Shown: piece by piece, positions 51,239 through 63,206 of the stretch
Numbering within the stretch: the first letter of the stretch is position 1
How the letters are laid out: the number at the start of each line of letters is the position of its first letter
Assembly: GCA_045837725.1 (NCBI GenBank)
Contig: JBEWZL010000257.1
Location: 186,001 to 250,000 of the forward strand
Direction of reading: 5' to 3'
Length of the DNA stretch: 64,000 nucleotides
From: Vermamoeba vermiformis
Lineage: Eukaryota; Tubulinea; Echinamoebida
Made by a program: the position numbers and the translations under genes
The notes under the pieces: model-generated
The model's database searches: none
Seen by the model: only the letters and a program-made list of their open reading frames with translations
What the model was told of the DNA's origin: nothing

Positions 51239-52829
51239 TTACAGCTTGCTGTTGTGGTGGAATTGTTGTTCTTCAGTGGAGCCCTTGAGCGCAGAAGTCG
51301 AGCTCTGACCACCAGTGATGGTCATCAAAATCTTGTCGAAGTAGCCAGTACCAACTTCGCGTTGATGCTTGGTGGCAGTGTAGCCAGCTTTTTCAGCAGC
51401 GAATTCTTGTTGTTGCAACTCGACGTAAGCAGTCATGCCCTTTTCAGTGTATTTCTTGGCCAAGTCGAAGGTGTAGAAGTTGACGGTGTGCCAGCCAGCG
51501 AGAGTGATGAATTGGAACTTGTAGCCCATGCGACCGAGCTCTTGTTGGAAGGTAGCGATGGTCTTGTCGTCCAAGTGCATCTTCCAGTTGAAAGAAGGCG
51601 AGCAGTTGTAGGCCAACAACTTGCCGGGGAACTTGGCGTGAATGGCTTGAGCGAATTGGCGAGCTTGTTCCATATCGGGCTCAGAGGTCTCGAACCAGAG
51701 CAAGTCGGCGTAAGGAGCATAAGCGAGACCACGGTGAATGGCAGACTCGAGGCCAGCCTTGACGCGGAAGTAGCCTTCAGGAGTGCGCTCAGAGCTCTCG
51801 AGGAACGGACGGTCATAAGGGTCCACATCGCTGGTCATCAATGTGGCACCAAGAGCGTCAGTGCGGGCAATGATGATGGTGGGGGTCTCGAGCACATCAG
51901 TGGCGAGACGAGCACCGATCAAAGTCTTGACGAATTGAGAAGTGGGCACGAGGACCTTACCGCCCAAGTGACCGCACTTCTTTTCAGAGGCGAGTTGATC
52001 TTCAAAGTGAACACCAGCAGCACCAGCTTCAATCATGGCCTTGGTCAACTCAAAACCGTGCAAAGGACCACCGAATCCGGCTTCAGCATCGGCAACGATG
52101 GGCAAGAACCAGTTACGAGGAGGCTTGCCTTCAGATCTAATATGAACAGTAAGTATTGGTTGAAGATATTGCAATTGTTTCTAGAAGATCTGATCGGAAA
52201 AATGCATTACCTGTCGATTTCGTCACCACGCATCATAGCGTTGTTGAGTCTGCGGATCAAGTTGGGCACACTGTTGCTGGGGTAGAGAGATTGATCGGGA
52301 TAAGTGTTCAAGCTCAAGTTGGCATCAGCGGCCACTTGCCAGCCAGACAAGTAGACGGATTTGACGCCAGCCTTGACCATCTGCACAGCTTGGGCACCAG
52401 TCATGGCACCGAATGTGGCAACGTAGGGCTCGGAGTGGAGCAACTTCCACAAGTTCTCAGCGCCAAACTTGGCAATGGAGTACTCGATCTTCAAGGAGGT
52501 GCGCAAGGCAACAACTTCTTCAGGAGTGTAAGGGCGTTGGACACCTAGACGAAGATATTATATTAGTTCTGCAATCTATTTTAGGATTGTTTTTGTTTAA
52601 ACAATTTTGACGTTTTCGTGGGCCCGAATTTCTACGAGTTCCACGCATAAACGTTAGAAAAAATCAACCAGGGCTACTAAACAATTCAGAAACAGCCACA
52701 GAACAGTAGAAACAATCGGGACTGATATCTTGGTCTTAAAGTCGCAGACTGATACTTGCCTTTGTATCGGGGGCTGGTCCATTGTTCCTTCAAAATGCGG
52801 ACTTGTTGTTCGGGAGTGCCTCTCAACAT
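51239..52829 (-). CDS. ICL1: Isocitrate lyase, bacterial-type, with PTS1 signal
   Basis: Splits isocitrate to succinate and glyoxylate. Exons 52829-52760, 52544-52211 and 52136-51239 give 433 residues. The catalytic KKCGH motif is present, with [49 protein letters not shown] and EVGTGYFDK. Length and end match the short bacterial AceA form (E. coli ends GSTEESQF): here GSTEEQQF is followed by HHNSKL, a canonical peroxisomal PTS1. The 100-residue insertion of plant and fungal enzymes is missing. The first intron (215 bp) has a GC donor. It lies head-to-head with malate synthase. The short type in a eukaryote suggests old bacterial or independent eukaryotic origin; introns and PTS1 show domestication. 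Confidence 0.95.
52545..52759 (-). other. GC-AG intron in isocitrate lyase
   Basis: Donor TACAAAG|GCAAGT, acceptor CTAG|GTGTCC. Phase 1 joining gives RYKGVQRPYT, the family sequence; the GT two bases downstream would shift the frame. This is the second GC-AG intron in the window. Confidence 0.8.
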
Positions 52830-53356
52830 ATTTGATTATCTAATACGCAAACATTAGCATAGTTACAGAAAAGATTGAGGAACGATTTGATTTGATTTGA
52901 TCGATACATTACGGAATTAAATAAAAAAGTTTTTTCGATCGAGTTCGAAAGTGTCAAACAAGCGTGGGACTTGACCGCGTACCAGTTGTAAAGTATGGGG
53001 TTAGAACGGGTGTAGACTGCGAGTAGCGTCGCGAGATGTGTTCGTTGCTTGCTAAAAGCTAATTGAATGAATAGGCACGGTGGATCCCGACCGCTTTTTA
53101 CAGCTTCCTCGCCCAGGGCTTTCCAGGGCTCTCCGAAGGAAATCCGCCCAAAATTCGAAGGTTTATTTGCGAGCCAGTGGGAAAAAGTCACAAACCTTAA
53201 CCAAAACAGTCAGTGAAATTATAACTGCGTGAAATTTCAGTGAGTTGAGACTTGCTGCCCGATTATTTGGCAAGCAAGCTTAGGAACGCAATAACAAAAG
53301 AATCTTTCCAGCACTCGTACTCGCGCAACTTAGTTAGAAACTTTGTAACGAACATC
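52830..53356. promoter_or_regulatory. Shared divergent control region of isocitrate lyase and malate synthase
   Basis: 527 bp between opposed start codons, the only common upstream region of the two committed glyoxylate-cycle enzymes. Joint induction by acetate or fatty acids is expected from the pathway. I saw no named motif; a GGGC-rich patch (CCCAGGGCTTTCCAGGGC) occurs at 53110-53130. Confidence 0.5.
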
Positions 53357-55821
53357 ATGAATACGAACAGAACACCCGTTGGAGTTAGCGTTCTCGGACA
53401 ACGCAATGCTGATGCAGAGAAGATCTTGACGCCAGGTGCTTTAGAGTTCTTGGCTCAATTGCACCGCAACTTTGGCATGCGCCGATTGAAGTTGTTGAAG
53501 GCCCGCAGCAATCGTCTCAAGAGGTAAACAATTAATTTCTGTTGGTGAAGGCACCGCAATTAATTTTTTTATACTTGCCTAGTATTGGATACAATCATTA
53601 ATATGATACCTAATTGTTTCCGTATTTATTTAAAATTTTGGTTGCGGAAATGGGTCCGGTGCAGGATCTGTTTCAAAAAAACAATTACTGATTCACAAAA
53701 CCCTTAACTAAACAAATACCATTGCTTCAGACTTCAAGAAGGTGTCGAGGTATTGGACTTTTTGCCTCAAACAAAGCAAATCCGCAACAACCCTCACTGG
53801 CGCGTGGCTCCCGCACCAAAGGATCTGGACAAACGATGGGTTGAAATTACTGGCCCCGTCGACCGCAAAATGGTAATTGTGACGTGATTCGCTCATGCCG
53901 TTCAGTATTAATTTTGACACTTATGCACTAATTGGGACCGCGGATCAGATCTTGTATTTACTGAACTGATTTCCTGAACAAATCTGATTCAATACCACAT
54001 TATACACGCATCGGTAGAGCACGACCGAATTTCCTATTGAAATCACTCGACTGTGCAGAGTGCAATCAAGTTTTTCAATTTAGAAATAACATTTTGAATT
54101 CGACCGAGTTTTCTTCGCGATCAAGTGCGATGCACTGACCGATATATATCATATTAATGCTTAATTACCACTATTTCTATTAGTTGACATCGAGTTTATG
54201 TTATTTGGTGACTGATCAAGTTCGCAGGTCATCAACGCGTTGAACTCTGGTGCCGACTGCTTTATGGCTGATTTTGAGGACAGTTTGACTCCTCGATGGT
54301 AAGTCATATTAAATATGTCTTATCCGAGCCTAGCGCTTCTATTTCTTGTGGGTTACGGATTTGCTCTTGGGTTTTTTAGAAGAACCGACGATTAAACGCA
54401 GTACCAACAGTAAATCTAATTATATCGATTAGGGACAAGCTGCTTAATGGCCAAGTTAACCTTATGGACGCGGTGCGAAGAAAAATTGAGTTTGCCAAGT
54501 AAGCGGATCCGCTCCATTCAATTGCACTCGACTAATCGCGATTATTATTATAGTCCTGATGGCAAGAAGTACATCTTGAAGTCCGACAGCAAGACCACTT
54601 TGATTGTGCGTCCTCGTGGCTGGCACTTGAACGAGAGATTCTTGCGTAAGTGCTGCAGATCTGACTCGCGCACCTCAATGCACAAATTACGCCTAATTTT
54701 AATAATTATTATTCATATCTAATATGCTCGTTATTGCAGTGGTCGATGGCCAGCCAATGTCAGGCAGTTTGTTCGACTTCGGGCTCTACTTCTACCACAA
54801 CGCCAAAGAATTGTTGTCGCGCGGCTCAGGACCTTATTTCTACTTGCCTAAAATGGAAAGTCACTTGGAGGCTCGTCTCTGGAACAACGTCTTCAACTTC
54901 GCTCAGGACTACATGGACATTCCTCGCGGCACCATTCGCGCGACAGTGTTGATTGAGACACTGCCTGCTGCCTTTGAAATGGAAGAAATTCTGTACGAGC
55001 TGCGTGACCACGCCGCTGGTCTCAATGCTGGTCGCTGGGACTACATCTTCAGCGCCATCAAGAAGAGCTACTGGAACAACAAGACCATTCTGCCTGACCG
55101 CGCTCAAGTCACGATGACTGTGCCCTTCATGCGCTCTTATGTCCTCGCCATGGTCGCTACTTGCCATCGCCGCGGAGCTCACGCCATTGGTGGCATGTCC
55201 GCAGTCATTCCTTCAGGCGAGAACAAAGAAGTGTTCGACAAGGTGCGCGCTGACAAAGAGCGTGAGGTGAATGACGGTTGTGATGGCTCGTGGGTCGCTC
55301 ACCCTGGTCTCGTGGACACTGTGCGCAAGGTGTTCGAGGCCAAGTTGGGCACCAAGAACAATCAAAAGGACAGACTTCGCGAGGACGTTAAAGTTACCGC
55401 GGAACAACTGCGCAACGTTGGTGTAACGGACGGCAAGATCACTGAGGCAGGCATGCGCATGAACATCGATGTCGCCTTGCAATATTTGAACTCGTGGTTG
55501 CTCGGCAACGGCGCTGCTGCCATTCACGGACTGATGGAAGACGCAGCCACCGCTGAGATTTCGCGTACTCAGATTTGGCAGTGGATCTATCACGCTTCCA
55601 AGCTCGATGACGGTCGCACGATCACTCGCGACTTGTACCGCAAGATGATGGAAGAAGAGTACCGCAGATTGACGCAAAATGTCAAGGCGGGCAACAGATT
55701 CAAGGACGCCGCAGAGATTTTGAACAATTTGATCTTGCGCGACGACCTCGTTGACTTCTTGACCCTCCCTGCCTACGACTACTTGTCTGACGGTGTTACG
55801 TCCCTCACTTCCAAGTTGTAA
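53357..55821 (+). CDS. MLS1: Malate synthase with PTS1 signal
   Basis: Condenses glyoxylate with acetyl-CoA to malate. Six exons, 53357-53523, 53731-53872, 54228-54298, 54433-54498, 54554-54645 and 54740-55821, give 539 residues, the length of the A-type enzyme. Motifs: [89 protein letters not shown] and [19 protein letters not shown] follows. The end, SLTSKL, is a PTS1. The start [10 protein letters not shown] is the only ATG before the core; upstream in-frame sequence has none. Introns 1 and 2 (207 and 355 bp) are unusually long for this window. Confidence 0.96.
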
Positions 55822-55922
55822 TTTTCTATATCTAGTGTAGATAAACTTTCCATTGTATTCAGAGCTTCGATAACATTATTTATTCGCGCAAAAAAAGAAA
55901 TACAGTAATTATCAAGGGAGTC

Positions 55923-58433
55923 TTATTTGTGTTCTTCATCACTGTCCATAAACAGCTCGTCGTCCATTTGATCAATCAACTCTTGGCGGTACTCTTCGAA
56001 TGTGCCGTCGTAGACTTGTACCTTTTGATCGCCGCACACCCAAAGCTCATCGCACACTTTGGAGATCAAGCGCTGATCGTGACTGATCAACACAACAGCG
56101 CCTTGGAACTCAGCCAATGACTCGCTCAACGCGTCAACACTTTGAATGTCCAAGTGATTCGTGGGCTCGTCGAGCAACAAAATGTGAGGCAATTCGAGTG
56201 ACAACGTGCACAAGGCGACACGTGACTTTTGACCACCAGAGAGCAGTTGAATGGGCTGCAAATGAGTCTTGCCGCTGAGGCCGAACTTGCCCAATGTGTT
56301 ACGCACTTCTTGGGGCTTGAGTTCGGGGAACTTCTTGCCAACAAACTCGACAGGCGTGTCAGTCATAGTCAACTGATCGACAAAGTGCTGCGAGAACTTG
56401 GAGACGCGCAGCTTGCGGTTGCGAATGATCTCACCGCTGACCGGGTTCAAGTCACCCAAAATCAAGTTCATCAATGTGGACTTGCCAATACCGTTAGGAC
56501 CCACAATAGCAACACGACTCTCCATACCGACATTCAACTCGACCTAAAACAGACATTAATATTTGACACGTGTCATGAAATCAGGCTTACGTTGCGGAAC
56601 AAAATCTTTTCAGGCGAGTAACCAAAAGTGACGTCTTTGATCTGCACGACAGGAATGCTGAGTGGTCCAGGGTCAGCGAAAATGAACTTGACGCTGTACT
56701 CTTTGTCATCGCGCTGCAACAATCCCTCTTTTTCCATCTTTTTCTTCTTGTCGTTGGCAGTCTTGGTCTGTTTCTCTTGCAATTTGTTCTTTTCTTTCTC
56801 TTGCAACTTGTATTTCTTGTCGCGTTGCTTCTTCTTGTCCAAAAAAATCTTTTCGAATGAGTCGTAATCGCCCTTGTAGTAGTCAAGGCGTTGTTTGTGC
56901 AAGTGAATAATGTCTGTCACAATGTAGTTCAAGAAATCTCTGTCGTGTGACACGACCTAATCATTCGATTAGTACCGATAACTGACAATAGAGGCACATC
57001 GGTGCGGTACTTACGAGCAATGTTTTCTTCCACTTGCGCAAATAGGCTTCGAGCCAAATGACGGCGTTCAAGTCCAAGTGATTGGTCGGCTCGTCGAGCA
57101 ACAACAAATCAGGGCTCAAGAACAAGGCACGGGCCAAAGCGATACGCATACGCCAACCACCGCTAAAACAGCCTATTAGCCAAGACCATAGCAATCAGAC
57201 TACTATTGTATTGCACGTACCTAAATTTCTTCGTGGGCATCTTCTTCATTTCTTCGGTGAATTGCAAACCAGACAAAATAGCTGAAGCACTGTGACAATG
57301 ACACGGTGAGTTAAAGTGTCACAAATGCGAGTAATTAACGACACTACGTACCGGCCCTCAGCTGAGTAGGCATTGATTTCTTTGAGTCGCTTGTACACTT
57401 CCATCAAGCGGTCGTTGGCTTTGAAGCCCTCGTCAGTGTTCTCAGCGGACACCTTTTTGAGCTCTTTTTCTTCGGCCAACAGTTGCAATCGCTCTTGATC
57501 GGCTTCCAACACAGCGTCCAAGGCGAGAGTGTCAGTACCTTCGACCTGCGGGGTGGATCACGTGCGTTAGTGGTGCATCAACGGGTGACAATGTAACTGT
57601 GAAATATTTACCTCTTGTTCGACGTGCAGAATGCGAATGTGCGCGGGGATGGGCAAGTGACGTTGCGAAATGTGTTTCAACAAGGTACTTTTACCTGCAA
57701 ATAGTACTGTTAGTTACTGCAATATTAAAGACCTGGATCTGCGCGAGGATCCAGTCTTGAGTGATAAGACATACCCATGCCGTTAGGGCCAATAAGACCG
57801 TATTTGCGACCGTATGAAATTTTCAAGTCAGCGTCGTGGAAGAGAACTTTGCCGTGATAGGCCAAAGTGAACTTTTCGACTTGGATGTCCTTGGTGTTGG
57901 ATGTGATCACACCCTTTTTTGCTTCATAGCTCTGCAAAGCACTCTCATTTTGTTCACGTGCAATATAGGCCTCCTTAGACTCGACTTGTTGGCTAGCTCC
58001 GTAGTTAGGGTCGAGCATCTGGCGCTGTTCCTCCGTGAGCTTGCCCTAAGAGATCGAACAAATGTAAGTATTTTCTAAAATTTTAGTAATTAAATTCTTA
58101 TCAATAAATTCATACCGCTTTGCGCAATTTGTTTAATTTTCTCAAATCCTTTTTGGTTAATTTTTTCTGGCCTCCAGGAGCAGTCTTATCGTCGTCTTGA
58201 CCGTCTTCACCGCTCTCCTCATCACTGCCATCCTTTTCAGGGTTCTCTTGTGGCTCTTTCTTAATTACATTGCCTTCCTCGTCGAACTCAGCATCCGAGT
58301 CGTAATCCTCTTCAGGTTCGGGTTCATAAGAGGGCTTCTTTTGCTGCTCCTTCTTCTTGGGCTCTGATTGTTGCTTGCCTGCGCCCTTCTTGGCGTTGGC
58401 AGCATTATTATTGTTCTTATTTTTTGAAGACAT
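55923..58433 (-). CDS. ABCF1: ABCF1/ABC50-type ATPase
   Basis: Soluble ABC ATPase of the GCN20/ABC50 group that acts on ribosomes or eIF2. Eight exons, 58433-58116, 58045-57775, 57694-57612, 57545-57352, 57289-57221, 57162-57015, 56956-56591 and 56543-55923, give 689 residues. The first 100 are acidic and lysine-rich, as in ABC50. Two ATPase domains follow: Walker A GPNGMGKST (spliced) and GPNGIGKST, signatures [13 protein letters not shown] and [13 protein letters not shown], both with [10 protein letters not shown]. The linker has a [19 protein letters not shown] coiled-coil stretch. There is no membrane domain. The last intron carries the palindrome (56564-56575). Confidence 0.94.
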
Positions 58434-58919
58434 GTTGCGATCTGATCTCAATGGATAAAAAAATGGCCGGTAGAAAGCAAAGCAGTTTTATTCCAGCGAT
58501 AGCGATACTGAAGAATTCTCAGCTCTAATACGCCCTGGTAAATTCGTCCGGGGCCATATGAACGCGAAAATAAACGGAAAAAGGTTACCCGGCTTGGATC
58601 TGATCGCAGATGTCGTTCGAACTGGTACTTCTCATCACCCTTACTTAAGCAAAATATGCTCAAATAATTAGCAGTCCACTCTGAGGTTGTCTTAAGATCC
58701 TGATGAACTCATAAAGGGATGTAATTGACCTCAAAGATAACGTAATGAATAAATTATAATAATTGGTGCATTCACTAAATTAGCCACATTTTTAACCACA
58801 ACGGGTTGGAATATGTCCGTGACGTGCCATAAGAGTTGTGTTCGCGTGTGTTGGTCATTCTTCTTTTTTTTCAACAACTATCGTCCACAGAGCTCTAACA
58901 GTCACCTTCAAACTTCAAA
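58434..58919. promoter_or_regulatory. Divergent spacer between ABCF1 and CAND1
   Basis: 486 bp, AT-rich, with a run of T at 58862-58871. It should hold the promoters of both genes. No repeat was seen. Confidence 0.35.
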
Positions 58920-61900
58920 ATGACGACCTTTTCAGCTGCTGCCATTTTGGAAAAGGTAAGTGGCACGGGCCCGCTAATGCCTCGTGGTCTTATGAATATC
59001 AGAAGTTGAATCAAGACCAACCCCCGTTCTTAGCACAATGCCATGAAACTGACCTGGTATTAATTTTATAGATGACCCACGAGGACAGAGATTTGCGCTT
59101 CATGGCTATCTCTGATCTTTCAAACGCCTTACAAAAGGAAAATTTTAAGCTCGATGTTGATTCAGAACGCAAAATTGTCGAGAGACTTTTGAAGATGGTT
59201 GCCACCGATAAATCAAGTGACGTCCAAGGTCTTGCTATTAAATGGTAATTATTGTCCACAAATACTCAATTTTTTTCTAAGATGAGAATTTTATTTAATT
59301 TTCTAAAAATTAGTCTTGGTCCCTTCGCCGCCAAGGTGCAAGAGCAACAAGCTCAAACTATGGTCGACACTTTGTCAGACAATTTGTTGAACCAAAAAGA
59401 AGACGACCTTCGAGATATTTCCAGCAGCTGCTTGAAGGCTATCATTACCGAAATTCCTGCCGAATCCATTAACACTATCCGCCTCATCGTTAAGAGAGTT
59501 ACTCCTAAGCTTCTCAGAGCTATTGTAAGTATTTTTATTTTGAATTTCAACGCAAATTTTTAAATTGCATCCGAGCAAATCAATTTCATTCATTGGCTGA
59601 CGAAGCGGTATTAATTATATTTCTGAATTAGGAGGAAGATCCTAACTCTGAAATTGCCAACTTGGCTTTGGACACTTTGAACGACATGTTGAACCGCTTC
59701 CCTGGTGAATTGGCTGCTGACTACGAGAAGATCCAAAAGGCTGTTTTGCCTCAATTGACCTCCTCGCGCACTGCCTCCAGAAAGAAGGCCATTAGCTGCC
59801 TCAGCAGATTGGCTGTCTCTTCTAGCGACGCTTTGTTCCAAAAGTTGATGGACTACTTGGTTGAAAAGATTGAAAGCTCCAAGAAGGCTGATCACATTCG
59901 CACTTTGATCTCCAGCATTGGCTCGATCACGTAAGCATTGAGTCTATTTTTGGCGTTGTGACAATCAACTAACGGTTAAATTCTAGTCGTGCTGTTGGCT
60001 CCAAGGTCGGCAAGAAGACTGAGAAGTTCATGCCTCTCGTCATTAAATACACCGATCACGACGACAGTGACGAAACTAAGGAGAACTGCTTCACAGCCTT
60101 CGAAGCTGTTATTTTGCGATGCCCTAAGGAAGCCACTCCTTACTTGGACAAAATCATTGAGTTGTCTCTCAAGTTCATCAAGTACGATCCCAACTACGCT
60201 GGATCAGACGAAGAGGAGGGTTCTGATATGGACGTCAGCGACCAATCCGACGAAGAGGACGAGTAAGTTAGAGGTGTCATTGCACGTCGGGACCGATTGA
60301 CTGACAGTTATTTGTAACAGTGGTGATGACTACTCCGACGATGACGACATGAGCTGGAAGGTCCGCAAGGGTTCTTCTCGCTGCTTGGCTGCCATCATTC
60401 AAACCAGACCTGAGTTGCTCAAGACTGTCTACGACAAGGTTGCTCCCACTTTGGTTGCTCGCTTCAAGGAACGCGAAGAGAACGTCAAGCTCGATGTCTT
60501 CGCCACTTTCATCGACTTGTTGAAGCAAACCGGCAACGTTTCTCGCTACCAACGCGCTGATGACAAGGACAGCCCTGTTGCCAAGTTGCAATCGATGGTT
60601 CCCAAGGTTGTCTCTGGTTTGAGCAAAGAATTGAAGCAAAAGTCACTCAAGACTCGCATTGGTGTCTTCCAATTGCTCAAGGAACTTGTCACTGTTCTTC
60701 CTGGTGCTTTGAACGATCACATTGGTGCCGTTGTTCCTGCTATCTCTGCTGCTCTCGCTGACAAGGGTTCAAGCTCTCCTCTCAAGATTGAGGCTCTCGA
60801 ATTCCTCCGCGTTGCTTTGCCTTCCCACAACGCCACCGTCTTCCACCCTCACATGAAGGGCATTACTACCCCTGTCTTCAAGGCTGTCGGTGACACTTAC
60901 TACAAGATCACTGCCGAGGCTCTTCGCGTTTGCTGCGAAATCACTCGTGTATTGAGACCTCAACAGAACTCTTCCTTCGATTACACTCCCTTCGTCAAGG
61001 ACTTATACAAGGCCGCTTTGGATAAACTCAAGGCTACCGAAATTGATCAAGAAGTCAAGGAAATTGCTATCACTTGCATGGGTTTGATCATCTCCATCCT
61101 TGGCGATCAATTGAAGGCCAACCTCGAAGAGAGCTTGAAGATTTTGTTGGACAGATTGAAGAACGAAATTACTCGTCTCACTGCCGTTAAGGCATTTGCC
61201 CAAATTGCTGCTTCTCCCTTGCAAATCGACACTAGCCTTGTTTTGAACGACGTTCTCAACGAGATGGCTACTTTCCTCCGCAAACAGAACCGTCAATTGA
61301 AGCAAGCCACTTTGACCTCTTTGAGCGTCATTGTGCACAACCAAGCTAGCCACAAGTCAGTCACTGCTCTTTCTGATACTATCTTGAAGGAAGACGCTGC
61401 TCTCATCAGCGACTCTGATTTGCACTTGAGCCACTTGGCTTTGCGCTTGGCCACTGCCATCCTCCAAGTCAACCCTGGCTCTGCTGCCACTATTCACAGC
61501 ACAGTTCTTCCTCAATGCCTCGAGCTTTTGAAGAGCACCTTGTTGCAAGGCATGGCCTTGGAGTCTATGTTGGGCCTGTTCGAGCAAATGATCAAGGTTA
61601 ACGCCAAGCAACTCTCCTTCGAGACTCTCTTGGAGACTTTGGTCGCTTTGGTCCACAAGAAGACTGGTGATTTGAGCAGACAAAGCATCTTGTCTATTGC
61701 TCAATGCATTGCCGTCATTGTTGCCAGCAAGCCCGAGTCTGTCTCCGCCACTGTCACCCGCTTCGTCTCCGACCTTAAGGGTGGTAAGGACGACAGCATC
61801 AAGCTCTTGGCCGTCTACACTGTGGGAGAGGTCGGTCGCCGAATTGACTTGAGTGGCAACAAGGACTTGCGCAAGGTTGTTCTCGCTGCTTTCGAAGACG

Positions 61901-63021
61901 CCTCCGAAGACGTCAAGACTGGTGCTTCTGTTGCCTTGGGTAACATCGCCATCGGTAACATGGGTGCCGTCCTCCCTGATATCTTCGCCGAAATTCAAGC
62001 TCACCCCAAGAAGCAATACTTGTTGTTGGGCTCTCTCCGAGAAGTCATTGTCCGCCAATCTGGTACCAAGGAAGGTGTTACTGCTTTGAGCGCTTACTTT
62101 GATCAATTCCTCACTGTTTTGTTCAACAACACTCAAAGCGAGGAAGAAGGTACTCGTAACGTCGTCTCTGAATGCTTGGGTAAATTGGCTTTGATCAACC
62201 CCGAGAAGGTCATCCCTGCTCTTCGCGAGCGCATTGGCAGCGACAGCCCCTTCACCAGAGGTATCGTCGTCACTGCCGTCAAGTTCACTATTGCCGAGCA
62301 ACCCTTGCCCGTTGACGATGTTCTCAAGAAGGAGATCGCCGCATTCTTGGAGGTCTTGAAGGACGCCAACATTGATGTCCGCCGCTCTGCCCTCTTGACC
62401 TTGAACTACGTCGCTCACCACAAATCCAAGTTGATCCGTGAATTGTTGCCCAAGTACTTGCCTGTGCTTTACGGTGAGACTAAGGTTAGACCCGAGTTGA
62501 TCCGTGAAGTCGATTTGGGCCCATTCAAGCACAAGGTTGACGACGGTTTGGAGTTGAGAAAGGCTGCTTTCGATGTTATGTACACTTTGTTGGACACTAG
62601 CATTGATCGCTTGGACTTGTCCGAGTTCATCAACCACATGGTCAATGGTCTCAACGATCAATACGACATTAAGATGTTGAACCAAATGATGTTGGTCCGC
62701 TTGGCTCAACGCGCTGGTGCTGCTTTGCTCGCTGGCCTCGACAACTTGATCGAGCCTATGCGCCAGACTGTCACCACCAAGGTGAAGGACAACTCCATTC
62801 AACAGCAAGTTGAGCGTAACGAAGAAATGATTCGCTCCGCTCTTCGTGCCGTTGCTGCCATTAACAGCATTCCTCAATCGGACACCAACCAAAGATGGGC
62901 TGACTTCATGAAGACCACCATCAGAACTCCCGACCTCAACGACAAATTCGAGCAGGTTGCTAAGGAAGCTGCTGATAGCCGAATTGATGTCCAAAAGGTT
63001 GACGCCATGGACTTGTCTTAA
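58920..63021 (+). CDS. CAND1: CAND1, cullin exchange factor
   Basis: HEAT-repeat protein that swaps substrate receptors on cullin-RING ligases. Exons 58920-58955, 59072-59244, 59314-59524, 59632-59930, 59987-60262 and 60321-63021 give 1231 residues (human 1230). Matching parts: DLRFMAISDLSNALQKE, NSEIANLALDTLNDML, an acidic hinge (SDEEEGSDMDVSDQSDEED) followed by YSDDDDMSWKVRKGSSRCLA, VKLDVFATFIDLLKQTGNV and, near the end, GPFKHKVDDGLELRKAAFDV and MYTLLDTS. Codon choice differs from most of the window: Gln is nearly always CAA, Leu TTG or CTC and Val GTT or GTC, as in strongly expressed genes. The long last exon has open frames on both strands; the antisense ones are shadows. Confidence 0.97.
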
Positions 63022-63206
63022 ATGACAACATTTTCTCACTTGTAACAAGAGTACAGTAAACTGTTTCGTAAAATATAACGCGGTTGTGTGCTGCAAACAT
63101 CAAAATAATTCGGCTAAAAATACCAGAAACGGCAAAATTTAATTAATTTGAGCCAGTATTTGCAACCTTCCTTTTATTAAATACAAAGTTACGAGTAAGA
63201 AACACG

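Noticed and set aside
51254-52285. Antisense open frame of 343 codons across isocitrate lyase
   Set aside because: It crosses an intron of a certain gene and has no family resemblance.
61357-63096. Antisense open frame of 579 codons opposite CAND1
   Set aside because: The plus strand encodes a full CAND1 with all family motifs; the antisense frame has repetitive, unrecognisable composition produced by the biased codon use.
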